Assembly (NCBI GenBank): GCA_031409875.1
Contig: JANNYB010000100.1
Coordinates: 1-64,000 of the forward strand
DNA length: 64,000 nt
Source of the DNA: CALMEH01 sp031409875
GTDB lineage: Bacteria; Acidobacteriota; Blastocatellia; Pyrinomonadales; Pyrinomonadaceae
Reading direction: 5' to 3'
A program made the position numbers and the translations under genes. Positions within the stretch are counted from its first letter, which is position 1. Every line of letters begins with the position of its first letter. Positions 16,940 to 24,707 of this stretch are shown here, one piece after another. The notes below the pieces were generated by a model, which ran no database searches, was not told where the DNA came from, and was given only the letters and a program-made list of their open reading frames with translations.

Positions 16940-17554
16940 ATGAGCGAATCACGGGAAACATTGCCGAAGAAAAAGAAAATATCAAGGAAAACTCTAACGG
17001 GTAAAGCCGAAAGATTAAAGTTTAAGAAGTTTTCCCCCGAAGTTACTGAAAACTTCTCAAACTTGCGTGTCGAAGCAGACTTTGAAAATTCGGAAAAAAC
17101 GCTTAGAACGGAAAAACTTTCGGTAAGCAAAAATAATTTAAGGCGTTCAAATGTTTCAGCAGAGTTAGCTTTGAGAGTTTTTACTTTGTTGAGTCGGGGT
17201 AGAAAACCGAATGCGAAAATGCTTGTTCTATTACTTTTGCAAAGGAAGTTCCTAACTTGGAATGAGTTGAAATCTTTGGAGAAAAAGCAGAAAGTCGGAA
17301 GAAAACCGAAGATTTTGAATAAAGAAACGGGCGAAATTTTGAATATGAAAGAGCCTTTTAAGACAATTTGCGAGTCTTTCAATCAAGGGAAAGAGCCGGA
17401 AGAAATCAGAGAAATCGTTATTATTTCCAACGAAACTAAAGTGTTTTTTCCTAAAAAAAGAACGCCAAAAAGCAAATCTGAAATAATTTCTTTCATTCTT
17501 CGTATCTTACGGAGAAATAAGGACTTCCTGACACGACCATACGGACAGAAATAA
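16940..17554 (+). CDS. Basic protein of unknown function in the element
   Basis: 204 aa, very Lys-rich, no recognised family. The N-terminus is disordered and basic (LPKKKKISRKTLTGK). A central helical part (VSAELALRVFTLLSRGRKP, then MLVLLLLQRKFLTWNELKSL) is followed by a VGRKPKILNKETGEILN segment. The C-terminus is again basic. No ribosome site is obvious before the ATG. Codon use is AT-rich and AGA-heavy compared with the chromosome. A DNA-binding role is suggested by charge only. Confidence 0.55.
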   Translation: MSESRETLPKKKKISRKTLTGKAERLKFKKFSPEVTENFSNLRVEADFENSEKTLRTEKLSVSKNNLRRSNVSAELALRVFTLLSRGRKPNAKMLVLLLLQRKFLTWNELKSLEKKQKVGRKPKILNKETGEILNMKEPFKTICESFNQGKEPEEIREIVIISNETKVFFPKKRTPKSKSEIISFILRILRRNKDFLTRPYGQK

Positions 17555-17665
17555 TTTCTGTTCGCGTAACTAAATTAAAGGTGTATTTTTGTTCGTCTGA
17601 TTTATTTTATAGTTCATTCAAGTAGCCAATGGCTATGAATTTTAACAATAGGAGATTTTAATTTT

Positions 17666-17902
17666 ATGGCTAGAAAGAGCGAAAGAGTGATTGACCTCGA
17701 AGAAGCGATTTTGAACGCAGTCGAGCAAATTGACACGGGCGATCAAAACCGCGTTGGGCTTTTGGAAACTTTGGACAACATTCGACAAATTTTAGAAGTC
17801 GGCTACGGTGATGATTTTGAAGATGACTTTGCCGAAAAGATGGGCATAGAACTCATTGACGAGGAAGACGAAGACGAAATCGAAATTGAAGACGAATTTT
17901 AG
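17666..17902 (+). CDS. Small acidic protein
   Basis: 78 aa with no recognised family. A good ribosome site (AGGAG) precedes the ATG. The first half is helical (VIDLEEAILNAVEQIDTG) and the tail is almost entirely acidic (ELIDEEDEDEIEIEDEF). Such acidic tails occur in DNA-mimic and inhibitor proteins, and in chaperone-like partners of basic proteins. The neighbouring 204-aa protein is strongly basic, so a pair is conceivable. This is speculation from charge. Confidence 0.55.
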   Translation: MARKSERVIDLEEAILNAVEQIDTGDQNRVGLLETLDNIRQILEVGYGDDFEDDFAEKMGIELIDEEDEDEIEIEDEF

Positions 17903-17917
17903 ACAGACAGGCTACTG

Positions 17918-17976
17918 CTAAAGCGAAAATATAGGAATGCAATGTTACCTAAATGCGCTCTTATATTTTCACTTTA
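17918..17976. promoter_or_regulatory. Imperfect inverted repeat upstream of the 147-aa gene
   Basis: TAAAGCGAAAATATA pairs with TATATTTTCACTTTA with one mismatch, enclosing about 30 nt. It ends 15 nt before the ATG at 17992. It shares the GCGAAAA start of the element's other palindromes and may be an operator. Confidence 0.45.
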
Positions 17977-17991
17977 TATGAGGTTAAAATT

Positions 17992-18435
17992 ATGAAGAAT
18001 ATAACTTTACTGGCTTATGTTGCCTTTGGCTATCCTATTAACTCGCCATATTTTGAAAATCAAATCAGAAATGCTTTAAACCGACGAGGATTTCAAGTTC
18101 GTAGTATTAATATAGGGGGTTCACCTGATGGAAAGAGTCAATTTTCCTACCTTCAAGAGCGATGGGGTTACTACATCACTATTCGCTTGAGAGTCCCAAA
18201 GAATTTTTCAGTTACGAATGTAAGAAGCAATGTAGTTGCTGTATTGGCATCTTGGGCAAAAGTATCGGCAATTTCTGCACAGTTGGGAGAAACCCAAAAT
18301 GTTGAGGCTGAAAATAAGCCCGAAATTCTTGAAAGCAATGTCGAAGTAATTGAAGAATCAGAAGAATCTTTCGATGATTCTTGGCTTTGGGCGTTAGGTG
18401 GATTCGCGTTAGGTTGGGTAGTTACGAGAAAATAA
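17992..18435 (+). CDS. Unknown protein with C-terminal membrane-like segment
   Basis: 147 aa. I start it at the ATG at 17992, which has a GAGG ribosome site; the frame is open further upstream. The N-terminal 90 residues form a compact alpha/beta-looking domain (ITLLAYVAFGYPINSPYFEN, then WGYYITIRLRVPKNFSV). An acidic linker (VEVIEESEESFDDS) follows, and the protein ends in a hydrophobic segment SWLWALGGFALGWVVTRK with positive end residues. The layout suggests a tail-anchored membrane protein. No family recognised. It is followed by a hairpin-rich region and then the Rep genes. Confidence 0.55.
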   Translation: MKNITLLAYVAFGYPINSPYFENQIRNALNRRGFQVRSINIGGSPDGKSQFSYLQERWGYYITIRLRVPKNFSVTNVRSNVVAVLASWAKVSAISAQLGETQNVEAENKPEILESNVEVIEESEESFDDSWLWALGGFALGWVVTRK

Positions 18436-18436
18436 A

Positions 18437-18653
18437 CTCACATCAAAAATAGATTTGTGAGATGAAAAAATAAAAGGCTTGTCGTGTAAATGTTTTGGAC
18501 GACAACACACGACAAGCCCCGCAAAAGAAAAAAGCGATGTTAGTAGCATCGCCTATCCCGTCCGATTTGATTCGGACACAACGCCGATAGCGCGGCGATT
18601 GTGATAAAAATATATCACAAAACGGAGCGCATCGGCTAGAGAAATTGCCGATG
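18437..18653. other. Cluster of five hairpins, candidate replication origin region
   Basis: Five hairpins lie in a row: CTCACA/TGTGAG (18437, 18456); a 12-bp perfect stem GGCTTGTCGTGT (18476-18487 with 18507-18518); GCGATG/CATCGC (18534, 18547); GTGATA/TATCAC (18601, 18613); and CATCGGC/GCCGATG (18630, 18647), the last followed by seven T residues like a terminator. There is no gene here. The position just upstream of the Rep operon is where rolling-circle double-strand origins usually lie, but no known nick sequence is recognised. Confidence 0.5.
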
Positions 18654-18735
18654 TTTTTTTATTTTTCGGCAAAAAAGTTTAGCCGTGAATGATCGAGCGG
18701 AAAAATCCGCCGGTTATTCACAAGGAAAAATAATT

Positions 18736-18918
18736 ATGAATTGTGATAAAACAATGCTTTCCGTTGGTCAAATAATCAAAAGCAAAGAGTTTGAGCGCGA
18801 AGCTCCCGAAGGATTTAATTTTGCTATTCGCAGAGCAGAGCGCGAGAAAAAACGCAAAGAAAACCAATCCGCAAAAGTCAATAAAACCACAGACAAAAAT
18901 ATCAGTTTGGCGAAGTAA
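18736..18918 (+). CDS. Small protein upstream of rep
   Basis: 60 aa, unknown. I use the ATG at 18736 with an AAGGAA ribosome site; an in-frame GTG at 18685 would add 17 residues. The sequence is a short helix (MLSVGQIIKSKEFEREAPEG) followed by a very basic stretch (IRRAEREKKRKENQSAK). It ends 6 nt before the rep start, so it is probably cotranscribed with rep. It may be a copy-number or accessory factor, inferred from position only. Confidence 0.55.
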   Translation: MNCDKTMLSVGQIIKSKEFEREAPEGFNFAIRRAEREKKRKENQSAKVNKTTDKNISLAK

Positions 18919-18924
18919 AAAGCT

Positions 18925-20094
18925 ATGCAAAACACTTCGCCGAATCAAAAGCCGAAACTGTCTTTGATTGAACGCCAAAAGAATAAAAATCTTGATGGCG
19001 AATATATCAGTAGAGTTTTGCGCTTTTCTTCCGATAGCCGTTTAGTTCAAGGGCTTGCGGATAGAATTTGGGCGTGTAATCAATACGCGAATCTTTTTAC
19101 GGCAAACGATTTGCACAACGAAGACGGCGAATGTTACGACGGGCGCGGTCAACTTTGGGCGTGCAATTCTCGGCTTTGTCCGACCTGCACGGGCAGACTT
19201 GCGAAACGTAACAGAAAAATCGCTCGGCACGTTGTCGAAAATGAAAAGTTATTTGTCGGTGAACATTGGTTTTTTATTACTTTGACGATGCCGGATTTAT
19301 CTCTTAAAGATTTGGCTTTGTTGGATTGTCGAAAAGTTATCAATTCCGCGTGGCGAAAGTTTTCACGGTCAAAATGGTTTAAGGACGTTTCGCGTGGCGG
19401 AATGAAAGACGAAGAATTTACCGTAGGCGAACACGGACAATATCATTATCATCTGCATTTGTTGGCAGTTTGCCGGAATCGCATCACGTCAAACAGTTTT
19501 CAAGAAATCCGCTTTGAATGGACGCGAGCTTTAGAAAAGTCTTTTCGTGAACACGGCATAGACTTTCAATGCCATACCGCAGACGGCTTGGCAGTTTGCC
19601 ACGTTCAAAAAGTTTGGGACAAAGAACGGTCAATTAACGAACTGTGTAAATACATTACCAAGACAACCGATTGGGCGAAAATACCACAGGCGCAATTAGC
19701 CGATATTGCCGTTGTGAAGCGTTTTCCGCGAATGTTCGAGGTTTATGGTATCTGCAAGGAAACAGCGAAAGAAATTCGCGCAAAATCGAAACGAGCCGAT
19801 GAACAAGACGCATATCTTGATGAGAAGAAAATAACTGACAGAAACGCCGAAGATTCTGAAACTTCATCCGAAGACGGAAACGAAAATATATCTGACAGCG
19901 AAAAATTAGAAAATTCGCATTCACCGCCGAATAAAAAACCGACTTGGCGCGAATTATGCCGAATTCTTTCACGCGAGGAATGGTTAGAGCATCTCGAAAA
20001 GGAAATTTCCAAAGTTCAAAGCTACCGACAAAGGCAGTTGAGGGAAAAGTTTGCTTTGGCTTCGTTCAGAACATTGGACGGAAAGACATTCTGA
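18925..20094 (+). CDS. Rolling-circle replication initiator (HUH endonuclease Rep)
   Basis: 389-aa Rep of the HUH superfamily. An N-terminal Cys cluster (CNSRLCPTCTGRLAKRNRK, about 79-97) resembles the zinc finger of plasmid Rep proteins. Motif 1 is FFITLTMPD. Motif 2 is YHYHLHLLAV, with the metal-binding histidines. Motif 3 is ELCKYITKTTDW, where the Tyr is the likely nicking residue. The C-terminal 100 residues are acidic then basic and probably disordered. It would nick one strand at an origin and drive rolling-circle replication of the excised element. The rep gene is followed by excisionase-like and integrase genes on the same strand. Confidence 0.85.
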   Translation: MQNTSPNQKPKLSLIERQKNKNLDGEYISRVLRFSSDSRLVQGLADRIWACNQYANLFTANDLHNEDGECYDGRGQLWACNSRLCPTCTGRLAKRNRKIARHVVENEKLFVGEHWFFITLTMPDLSLKDLALLDCRKVINSAWRKFSRSKWFKDVSRGGMKDEEFTVGEHGQYHYHLHLLAVCRNRITSNSFQEIRFEWTRALEKSFREHGIDFQCHTADGLAVCHVQKVWDKERSINELCKYITKTTDWAKIPQAQLADIAVVKRFPRMFEVYGICKETAKEIRAKSKRADEQDAYLDEKKITDRNAEDSETSSEDGNENISDSEKLENSHSPPNKKPTWRELCRILSREEWLEHLEKEISKVQSYRQRQLREKFALASFRTLDGKTF

Positions 20095-20372
20095 CCTAAA
20101 AATTTTGGATCGAACATCGTCAAAAATGCCGATGTCGTCGAACATCAATAAATCTAACCGTGATTGTCCGGGCTGAAAGTTTCGGAGCTTGTTCACAGCA
20201 AAAGAGCGTTTAAGGGTTATAAATCAACTCGAATATTGAAAGCATTTTATTTTGTCCACTGATTTAATTTTTGTTGAAGTGTGAGCAAGCGCGTTATTTT
20301 TGCGGTCGCTGATTCACAGATGTTTTTAGCTGAAGTATCGGCATTTCTGCCGATGACTGCCGGTAGAAAATT
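20095..20372. other. Intergenic region with small GCCGATG hairpins
   Basis: No gene is visible. It contains AATGCCGATGTCGTCG near 20125, and a TCGGCATTTCTGCCGATGAC hairpin near 20337-20356 that closely matches one near 16346. These may act as terminators or recognition sites within the element. Confidence 0.5.
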
Positions 20373-20735
20373 ATGACAGCCGAAAAAGCGGAAAAACTAT
20401 GTTTGATACTTCGCCAAGTCCGCGAAATGCTGAAAGACGCGCTTGATAATCTCGAAGCCATTGCCGAAAAAGCCGTAATGCTTTTTGTTGATGATGATTC
20501 GGAGCGGAAACTTTTGTCGTCTTCGGTAGCGATTGAAAATCGTTTATTGAATAAAAAAGAAATTGCCGAACGCCTTAATGTTTCCGTCCGAACGATAAGC
20601 GAATTACAAAATGAAGGCTTGCCAATAGTGAAATTAAGAAAGCGAATTTTGTTCGATTATAACCAAGTTCTGCTTTGGGCGAAAGAAAAAGACATCAAGG
20701 GTTATCGAAAAAATAATTTGCGTGTAGTAAAATAA
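20373..20735 (+). CDS. Excisionase-family helix-turn-helix protein
   Basis: 120 aa. The N-terminal 50 residues form a helix with heptad-like spacing (EKLCLILRQVREMLKDALDN). The C-terminal part is an excisionase/MerR-type HTH (LLNKKEIAERLNVSVRTISE, then LPIVKLRKRILFDYNQVLLW). Position, 50 nt upstream of the integrase and on the same strand, supports a role as recombination directionality factor or regulator of the integrase. The coiled N-terminus is longer than in minimal excisionases. Confidence 0.8.
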   Translation: MTAEKAEKLCLILRQVREMLKDALDNLEAIAEKAVMLFVDDDSERKLLSSSVAIENRLLNKKEIAERLNVSVRTISELQNEGLPIVKLRKRILFDYNQVLLWAKEKDIKGYRKNNLRVVK

Positions 20736-20785
20736 TCACGCGCAAACACTTAGCAACGGCAAAAACTAAAATGTGAGGGCGCAAA

Positions 20786-21874
20786 ATGTCAGTATTTCAA
20801 AGAAATGGTCATTGGTATTTAAGTGTAACGATCAACAAAAAGCGAATCAGAAAGGCGATTAAGGAAGCCCGAACTAAACGGCAAGCCGAAGCCGCCGAAC
20901 GCATTTTAAGAAACGAAATTTTTGAATATCGTTTTGGCGTTGGCGGTCAAAAGTTATTTTTTGATTTTGTTGAAAAGAGTTATAAACCTTACGCAAAGGA
21001 ACATAAAAAAGGCTTTTCGGTAGAATTTTCTACCTTAAAAGTCTTGTCCGAAAAATTCGGCAAATGTCGTCTTTGCGAAATCACGCCGGAAGAAATAGAA
21101 ACCTTCAAACGACAAAGAGCGTCAGAAATCACTATACGCGGAACAAAGCGGTCAAAAGCTACGGTCAATCGTGAGATAGCCGTTTTGTCGGCAGTTTTCA
21201 ACCTTGCTAAAGACTTTGGCGAAATCAAAGAAAATCCTGTTAATAACGTAAAATACTATACGGATTTGCCGATGCGAGAACGTATCTTGTCAGAGATTGA
21301 AGAAAGAATGTTATTTAAATCAATCGCTGATGATGTTCAATTCAGTCGGAAAATCGAAATTTTGCTTTACACCGGATTAAGACGCGGGGAACTTTTCAAG
21401 TTAGAATGGCGCGATATTGATTTAACCGATGGTTATATTTACATTCGCAAAGAAATTACAAAGACAGGAAAAGCGCGAGTTATTCCGATGCTTTCAAATG
21501 TCCAAAGAATTTTTGAATTATTATTAATCGAAGCCAATAAAACCACCGTCCTTGAAAAAATCTTCTTCGGTTTGGATTCACAAGCAAATGATTTTTCCAG
21601 CAAGTTTCGAGTCGTTTGCAATGGCTTAGGTTGGAAAGATTTAAGCGTTCATTCTTTACGTCATACTTTCAGCACACGAGCCGATAAACTCGGAGTCGGC
21701 GCATTTGCTCAAAAGGCTTTGCTCGGTCATTCAAAACTTACGATGACAGACCGCTACACGCATCTTTCAAAAGAAACATTAAAGTCGAATCTATCAAGTT
21801 TTGAAACTTATATTGACGAAAAAAATGAACCTGAGTGCAAACAAACATTCACGGAAAAGACGCAAAGAAAATAG
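20786..21874 (+). CDS. Tyrosine site-specific integrase
   Basis: 362-aa phage-type integrase. The order is an N-terminal AP2-like arm-binding segment (MSVFQRNGHWYLSVTINKKR), a SAM-like core-binding domain (about 65-165), and a catalytic domain with all key residues. Arg I is in TGLRRGELFKLEW, the beta-hairpin Lys in ITKTGKARVIPM, HxxR in HSLRHTFS, and the last His and nucleophile Tyr in LLGHSKLTMTDRYTHL. Good ribosome site (GAGGG). Its stop is 57 nt from the right 13-bp repeat, the usual place for attachment-site recombination. Confidence 0.93.
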   Translation: MSVFQRNGHWYLSVTINKKRIRKAIKEARTKRQAEAAERILRNEIFEYRFGVGGQKLFFDFVEKSYKPYAKEHKKGFSVEFSTLKVLSEKFGKCRLCEITPEEIETFKRQRASEITIRGTKRSKATVNREIAVLSAVFNLAKDFGEIKENPVNNVKYYTDLPMRERILSEIEERMLFKSIADDVQFSRKIEILLYTGLRRGELFKLEWRDIDLTDGYIYIRKEITKTGKARVIPMLSNVQRIFELLLIEANKTTVLEKIFFGLDSQANDFSSKFRVVCNGLGWKDLSVHSLRHTFSTRADKLGVGAFAQKALLGHSKLTMTDRYTHLSKETLKSNLSSFETYIDEKNEPECKQTFTEKTQRK

Positions 21875-21931
21875 CTTTGTCGTTAAAGATTTGATTCTAT
21901 TGGACTTGGAAAAAGAATGAATTTGATAACT

Positions 21932-21944
21932 TTACAAAACTCTT
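21932..21944 (+). other. Candidate attR core
   Basis: TTACAAAACTCTT, identical to 15436-15448. It is flanked by TGATAA (21924-21929) and TTATCA (21949-21954), an inverted pair separated by 19 nt, which fits core-type integrase binding sites. It lies between the integrase stop and the desaturase start. Confidence 0.7.
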
Positions 21945-22026
21945 ACAATTATCAGCGTAAAAACCTGTTAGGCTTAAATCAAGGCGTAATCTCCTCGCCG
22001 AAATTTAGCGATTAAAGGAAATTTTT

Positions 22027-22899
22027 ATGCAGAACATTATTGAATCGAATCAAACGAATTCTAAAAAAATACAATGGGGAACCGTTTTTGGCGTAACCGT
22101 TTTTCACGCTTTGGCAGTTTGGGCTTTGTTCACGTTTAGTTGGCAAAATTTGATTGCCGGTTTCGTAACGTGGTGGATTGCGGCAAGCTGGGGAACAGGC
22201 TTGGGTTATCATCGGCTTTTCACGCATCGCGGATTTAAAGTTTCCAAACCGATGGAATACTTTTTTAATATTTGCGGGTCGCTCGCAATGCAATCGGGCG
22301 CGATTAGTTGGGTTACGACGCACCGAATTCATCACGCTTTTACCGAAACTGAAAAAGACCCGCATTCGCCGCGTTTCGGAACTTACTGGTCGCATATCGG
22401 CTGGATTTTTCGCGGCACGGCGCAAAATCAAACAACGGCGACAATGCAACGCTACACGCCGGATATGATGAAGGATAATGTTCATCGCTTTTTGAATAAA
22501 TATTATTGGATAACGCCGGTTGTTGTCGGCGCGATTTTGTTTGCTGTCGGCGGTTTGACGATGGTTTTGTGGGGAATTTTTCTCAGAACCGTAATGGCTT
22601 GGCATTTTACTTGGCTCGTAAATTCGGCAACTCACTTGTGGGGAACACGCCGTTTTGAAACACGCGACGATTCGCGCAATAATGCGCTCGTTGCGCTCGT
22701 AACTTTCGGCGAAGGCTGGCATAACAACCATCACGCGCATCCGCGTTCGGCAAATCACGGCGTGGCGTGGTATGAATTCGATGTCAACTACATTCAACTT
22801 AAAGTGTTGGAAAAACTCGGTTTGGCGAAGGAAATCTACGCTTACAACCACAAGGAAGAAGAAGATTTGGTCGTTGACGCTTTGCAAGAAGCCGCCTGA
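22027..22899 (+). CDS. Acyl-CoA/acyl-lipid delta-9-type fatty acid desaturase, copy 1
   Basis: 290-aa integral membrane di-iron desaturase that introduces a double bond into fatty acyl chains. The three histidine boxes are visible: HRLFTHRGFK, HRIHHAF and HNNHHAH. Four transmembrane stretches fit the family topology. The ATG has an AAAGGAAA ribosome site. It is the first chromosomal gene right of the integrated element. A paralogue sits at 47276. They may be used at different temperatures or on different acyl substrates; the sequence does not show which. Confidence 0.93.
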   Translation: MQNIIESNQTNSKKIQWGTVFGVTVFHALAVWALFTFSWQNLIAGFVTWWIAASWGTGLGYHRLFTHRGFKVSKPMEYFFNICGSLAMQSGAISWVTTHRIHHAFTETEKDPHSPRFGTYWSHIGWIFRGTAQNQTTATMQRYTPDMMKDNVHRFLNKYYWITPVVVGAILFAVGGLTMVLWGIFLRTVMAWHFTWLVNSATHLWGTRRFETRDDSRNNALVALVTFGEGWHNNHHAHPRSANHGVAWYEFDVNYIQLKVLEKLGLAKEIYAYNHKEEEDLVVDALQEAA

Positions 22900-22902
22900 T
22901 TT

Positions 22903-23010
22903 GAGAAAGATAGAAAGCGAGAAAGCGAGAAAGTGAGATTGTTGAACTTAAAACAAAATCTCCCCTTCTCGCTTTCTCACTTTCTCCCCTTCTCGCTTTC
23001 TATCTTTCTA
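22903..23010. repeat. Word-array palindrome (AGAAAGCG octamers)
   Basis: GAAAGATAGAAAGCGAGAAAGCGAGAAAGTGAG runs rightward in 8-nt steps and is mirrored by CTCACTTTCTCCCCTTCTCG-type units ending TATCTTTC. It starts 4 nt after the desaturase stop and ends 15 nt before the histidine kinase ATG. Confidence 0.85.
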
Positions 23011-23025
23011 TTCTAAAATCAAGAA

Positions 23026-23907
23026 ATGCGCCGTCGAAAAGCTGTCATCTTTTTTCTCGTTTTCGGTATCTGCCTTGTTGCTTTGGCGGTTGCGCTGAAT
23101 GTCGGATGGATTTTGCTCAATTTGCGCGAAGTCGTGCTGATGGTTTTGGGCATCGTTTTTTTCGCGCTGATTATTACGGGTTTGATTTTGAATATGATTT
23201 TTCTCGTGCGCGAAATCCGCCGTAACGAACAGCAAGACGCTTTTCTCAACGCGATGACGCACGAACTTAAAACGCCGATTGCTTCGATCAAACTTTATCT
23301 CGAAACCTTGAAAACGCGCGATGTTGCCGAAGCCAAAAAGCACGAGTTTTACGACATAATGCTCGCCGACAGCAATCGGCTTCTAACGACTGTCGAACAA
23401 GTTTTGCAAGCCGGAAGCGCACGCGAAAATCAAAGACTATTAAATATTTCGGAAATCGAAATTAATAAACTATTAGCCGAATCCGCCAAAATCGTTCAAA
23501 CGCGCTATAATCTCGATGAAACCGCGATAAAAGTTGGCGAATCTGCCGAAGCCGCGATAATTTCCGGCGACAAATCCGAACTCCAAACCGTTTTTATCAA
23601 CTTGCTCGACAATGCCGTTAAATATTCCGGCGACGAACCGAAAATCTACGTCCGCGTCAAAAACACCAACGAAAAAAAGGTCGAAATCTTCATCAAAGAC
23701 AACGGTATCGGCTTGGAATCGAACGAACTTAAAAGAATTTTTAAACGATTTTATCGCGTTGGAAACACTTCAACACAGGAAAAAAAGGGAACAGGCTTGG
23801 GACTTTTCATAGTCCATTCAATCATCAAAAAACACGGCGGAAAGATTTCCGCCGACAGCAAAGGCGAAGGAAAAGGCAGCACGTTTATTGTGCAATTACC
23901 AAAGTAG
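23026..23907 (+). CDS. Two-component sensor histidine kinase (PhoR/BaeS-like)
   Basis: 293 aa. Two N-terminal transmembrane helices (about 5-30 and 38-62) with almost no periplasmic loop suggest an intramembrane-type sensor. A HisKA domain follows with phospho-accepting His in NAMTHELKTPIASIK, then the ATPase domain with N box INLLDNAVKYS, G1 DNGIGLE, F box FKRFYRVG and G2 GTGLGLFIV. The partner response regulator follows 78 nt downstream, separated only by a heptamer array. The stop codon is within the start of that array. Confidence 0.92.
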   Translation: MRRRKAVIFFLVFGICLVALAVALNVGWILLNLREVVLMVLGIVFFALIITGLILNMIFLVREIRRNEQQDAFLNAMTHELKTPIASIKLYLETLKTRDVAEAKKHEFYDIMLADSNRLLTTVEQVLQAGSARENQRLLNISEIEINKLLAESAKIVQTRYNLDETAIKVGESAEAAIISGDKSELQTVFINLLDNAVKYSGDEPKIYVRVKNTNEKKVEIFIKDNGIGLESNELKRIFKRFYRVGNTSTQEKKGTGLGLFIVHSIIKKHGGKISADSKGEGKGSTFIVQLPK

Positions 23908-23985
23908 TGAATAGTAAATAGTAAATAGTGAATAGAAAGTTTTGCTCACTATTTGCTATTTACTATTTACTATTTACTATTTACT
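23906..23985. repeat. Heptamer-array palindrome (AGTAAAT) abutting a start codon
   Basis: Units of AGTAAAT/AGTGAAT run rightward and, after TTTTGCTC, CTATTTA units run back. It overlaps the kinase stop (TAG) and ends exactly at the response regulator ATG at 23986, leaving no Shine-Dalgarno. Confidence 0.85.
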
Positions 23986-24684
23986 ATGAAAATTTTAATT
24001 GTCGAAGATGAACGGCACATTGCCGACGGTTTGCGGTTTAATTTGGAGGCGGACGGCTTTGAGGCGCAAAACGCTTACGATGGCGAAGAGGCTTTGCAAA
24101 TCCTTGAAAATGCAGAGTTTGACGCGATTGTTTTGGATGTGATGATGCCGAAAAAGAACGGTTTTGAAGTTGCCAAAGCCTTGCGCGACGCGGAAAATTA
24201 TACGCCGATTTTGATGTTGACCGCGCTCGGAAAACCCGAAGACGTTTTGCAGGGATTTGAAGCCGGCGCGGACGATTATCTGGCAAAACCTTTTGATTTG
24301 GCAATTTTTTCGGCGCGTTTGAACGGTTTGCTCCGGCGGCGCGAATGGTTGCAAAAAGAATCGAAAACGCCGATTTCAAAAGAAATTTTTATTATCAACG
24401 GCAAAACGATTGATTTTGGAAATCTCGAACTCGAAAGCGGCGCGGAAAAAGTTCATCTGACATTGATGGAAGCTAAATTATTGCGATATTTAATCGAACA
24501 CGAAGGTCAAGCTGTTTCACGCAAAACGATTTTGGAAAAGGTTTGGGATTTGCACGAAGACACCGACACGCGGGCGATTGACAATTTTATCGTGCGCCTT
24601 CGCAAACTTTTGGAAGACAAACCCGACAAACCGAAAATTCTCCAAACCGTGCGCGGTGTCGGTTACAGGTTTGTCGGCGGTTGA
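23986..24684 (+). CDS. OmpR/PhoB-type response regulator
   Basis: 232 aa. The receiver domain starts MKILIVEDERHIADGL, with the phospho-acceptor Asp in DAIVLDVMMPKKNG and the conserved Lys in YLAKPFD. The C-terminal winged helix includes VHLTLMEAKLLRYLIEHEGQ and DNFIVRLRKLLEDKP. An in-frame extension upstream (from 23953) would only translate the heptamer array, so I start at 23986. Partner of the kinase at 23026. Confidence 0.93.
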   Translation: MKILIVEDERHIADGLRFNLEADGFEAQNAYDGEEALQILENAEFDAIVLDVMMPKKNGFEVAKALRDAENYTPILMLTALGKPEDVLQGFEAGADDYLAKPFDLAIFSARLNGLLRRREWLQKESKTPISKEIFIINGKTIDFGNLELESGAEKVHLTLMEAKLLRYLIEHEGQAVSRKTILEKVWDLHEDTDTRAIDNFIVRLRKLLEDKPDKPKILQTVRGVGYRFVGG

Positions 24685-24707
24685 ATTTATTAGGTTTTGG
24701 ATAAAGT

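Larger units (their letters stand above)
15436..21944 (+). mobile_element. Integrated rolling-circle element with HUH Rep and tyrosine integrase
   Basis: A 6.5-kb segment bounded by 13-bp direct repeats TTACAAAACTCTT (15436-15448 and 21932-21944). It contains ten genes on one strand: seven small unknown genes, an HUH-type Rep, an excisionase-like gene and a tyrosine integrase 57 nt from the right repeat. It separates the promoter side of the histidine kinase from the desaturase gene, so the target was an intergenic region and not a tRNA gene. The interior has its own palindrome families that are absent elsewhere in the window, and small AT-rich genes. No conjugation, capsid or partition gene is recognisable. 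Precise ends are inferred from the repeats. Confidence 0.85.

Noticed and set aside
19807..19822. ATATCTTGATGAGAAG within rep, similar to the pC194-type nick site
   Set aside because: It lies inside the coding sequence near the 3' end, the match is partial and there is no stem-loop around it; likely chance.
22012..22887. 291-codon open frame antisense to the first desaturase
   Set aside because: It exactly mirrors a well-supported desaturase gene, has no recognisable domain, no ribosome site and a composition typical of antisense shadows.
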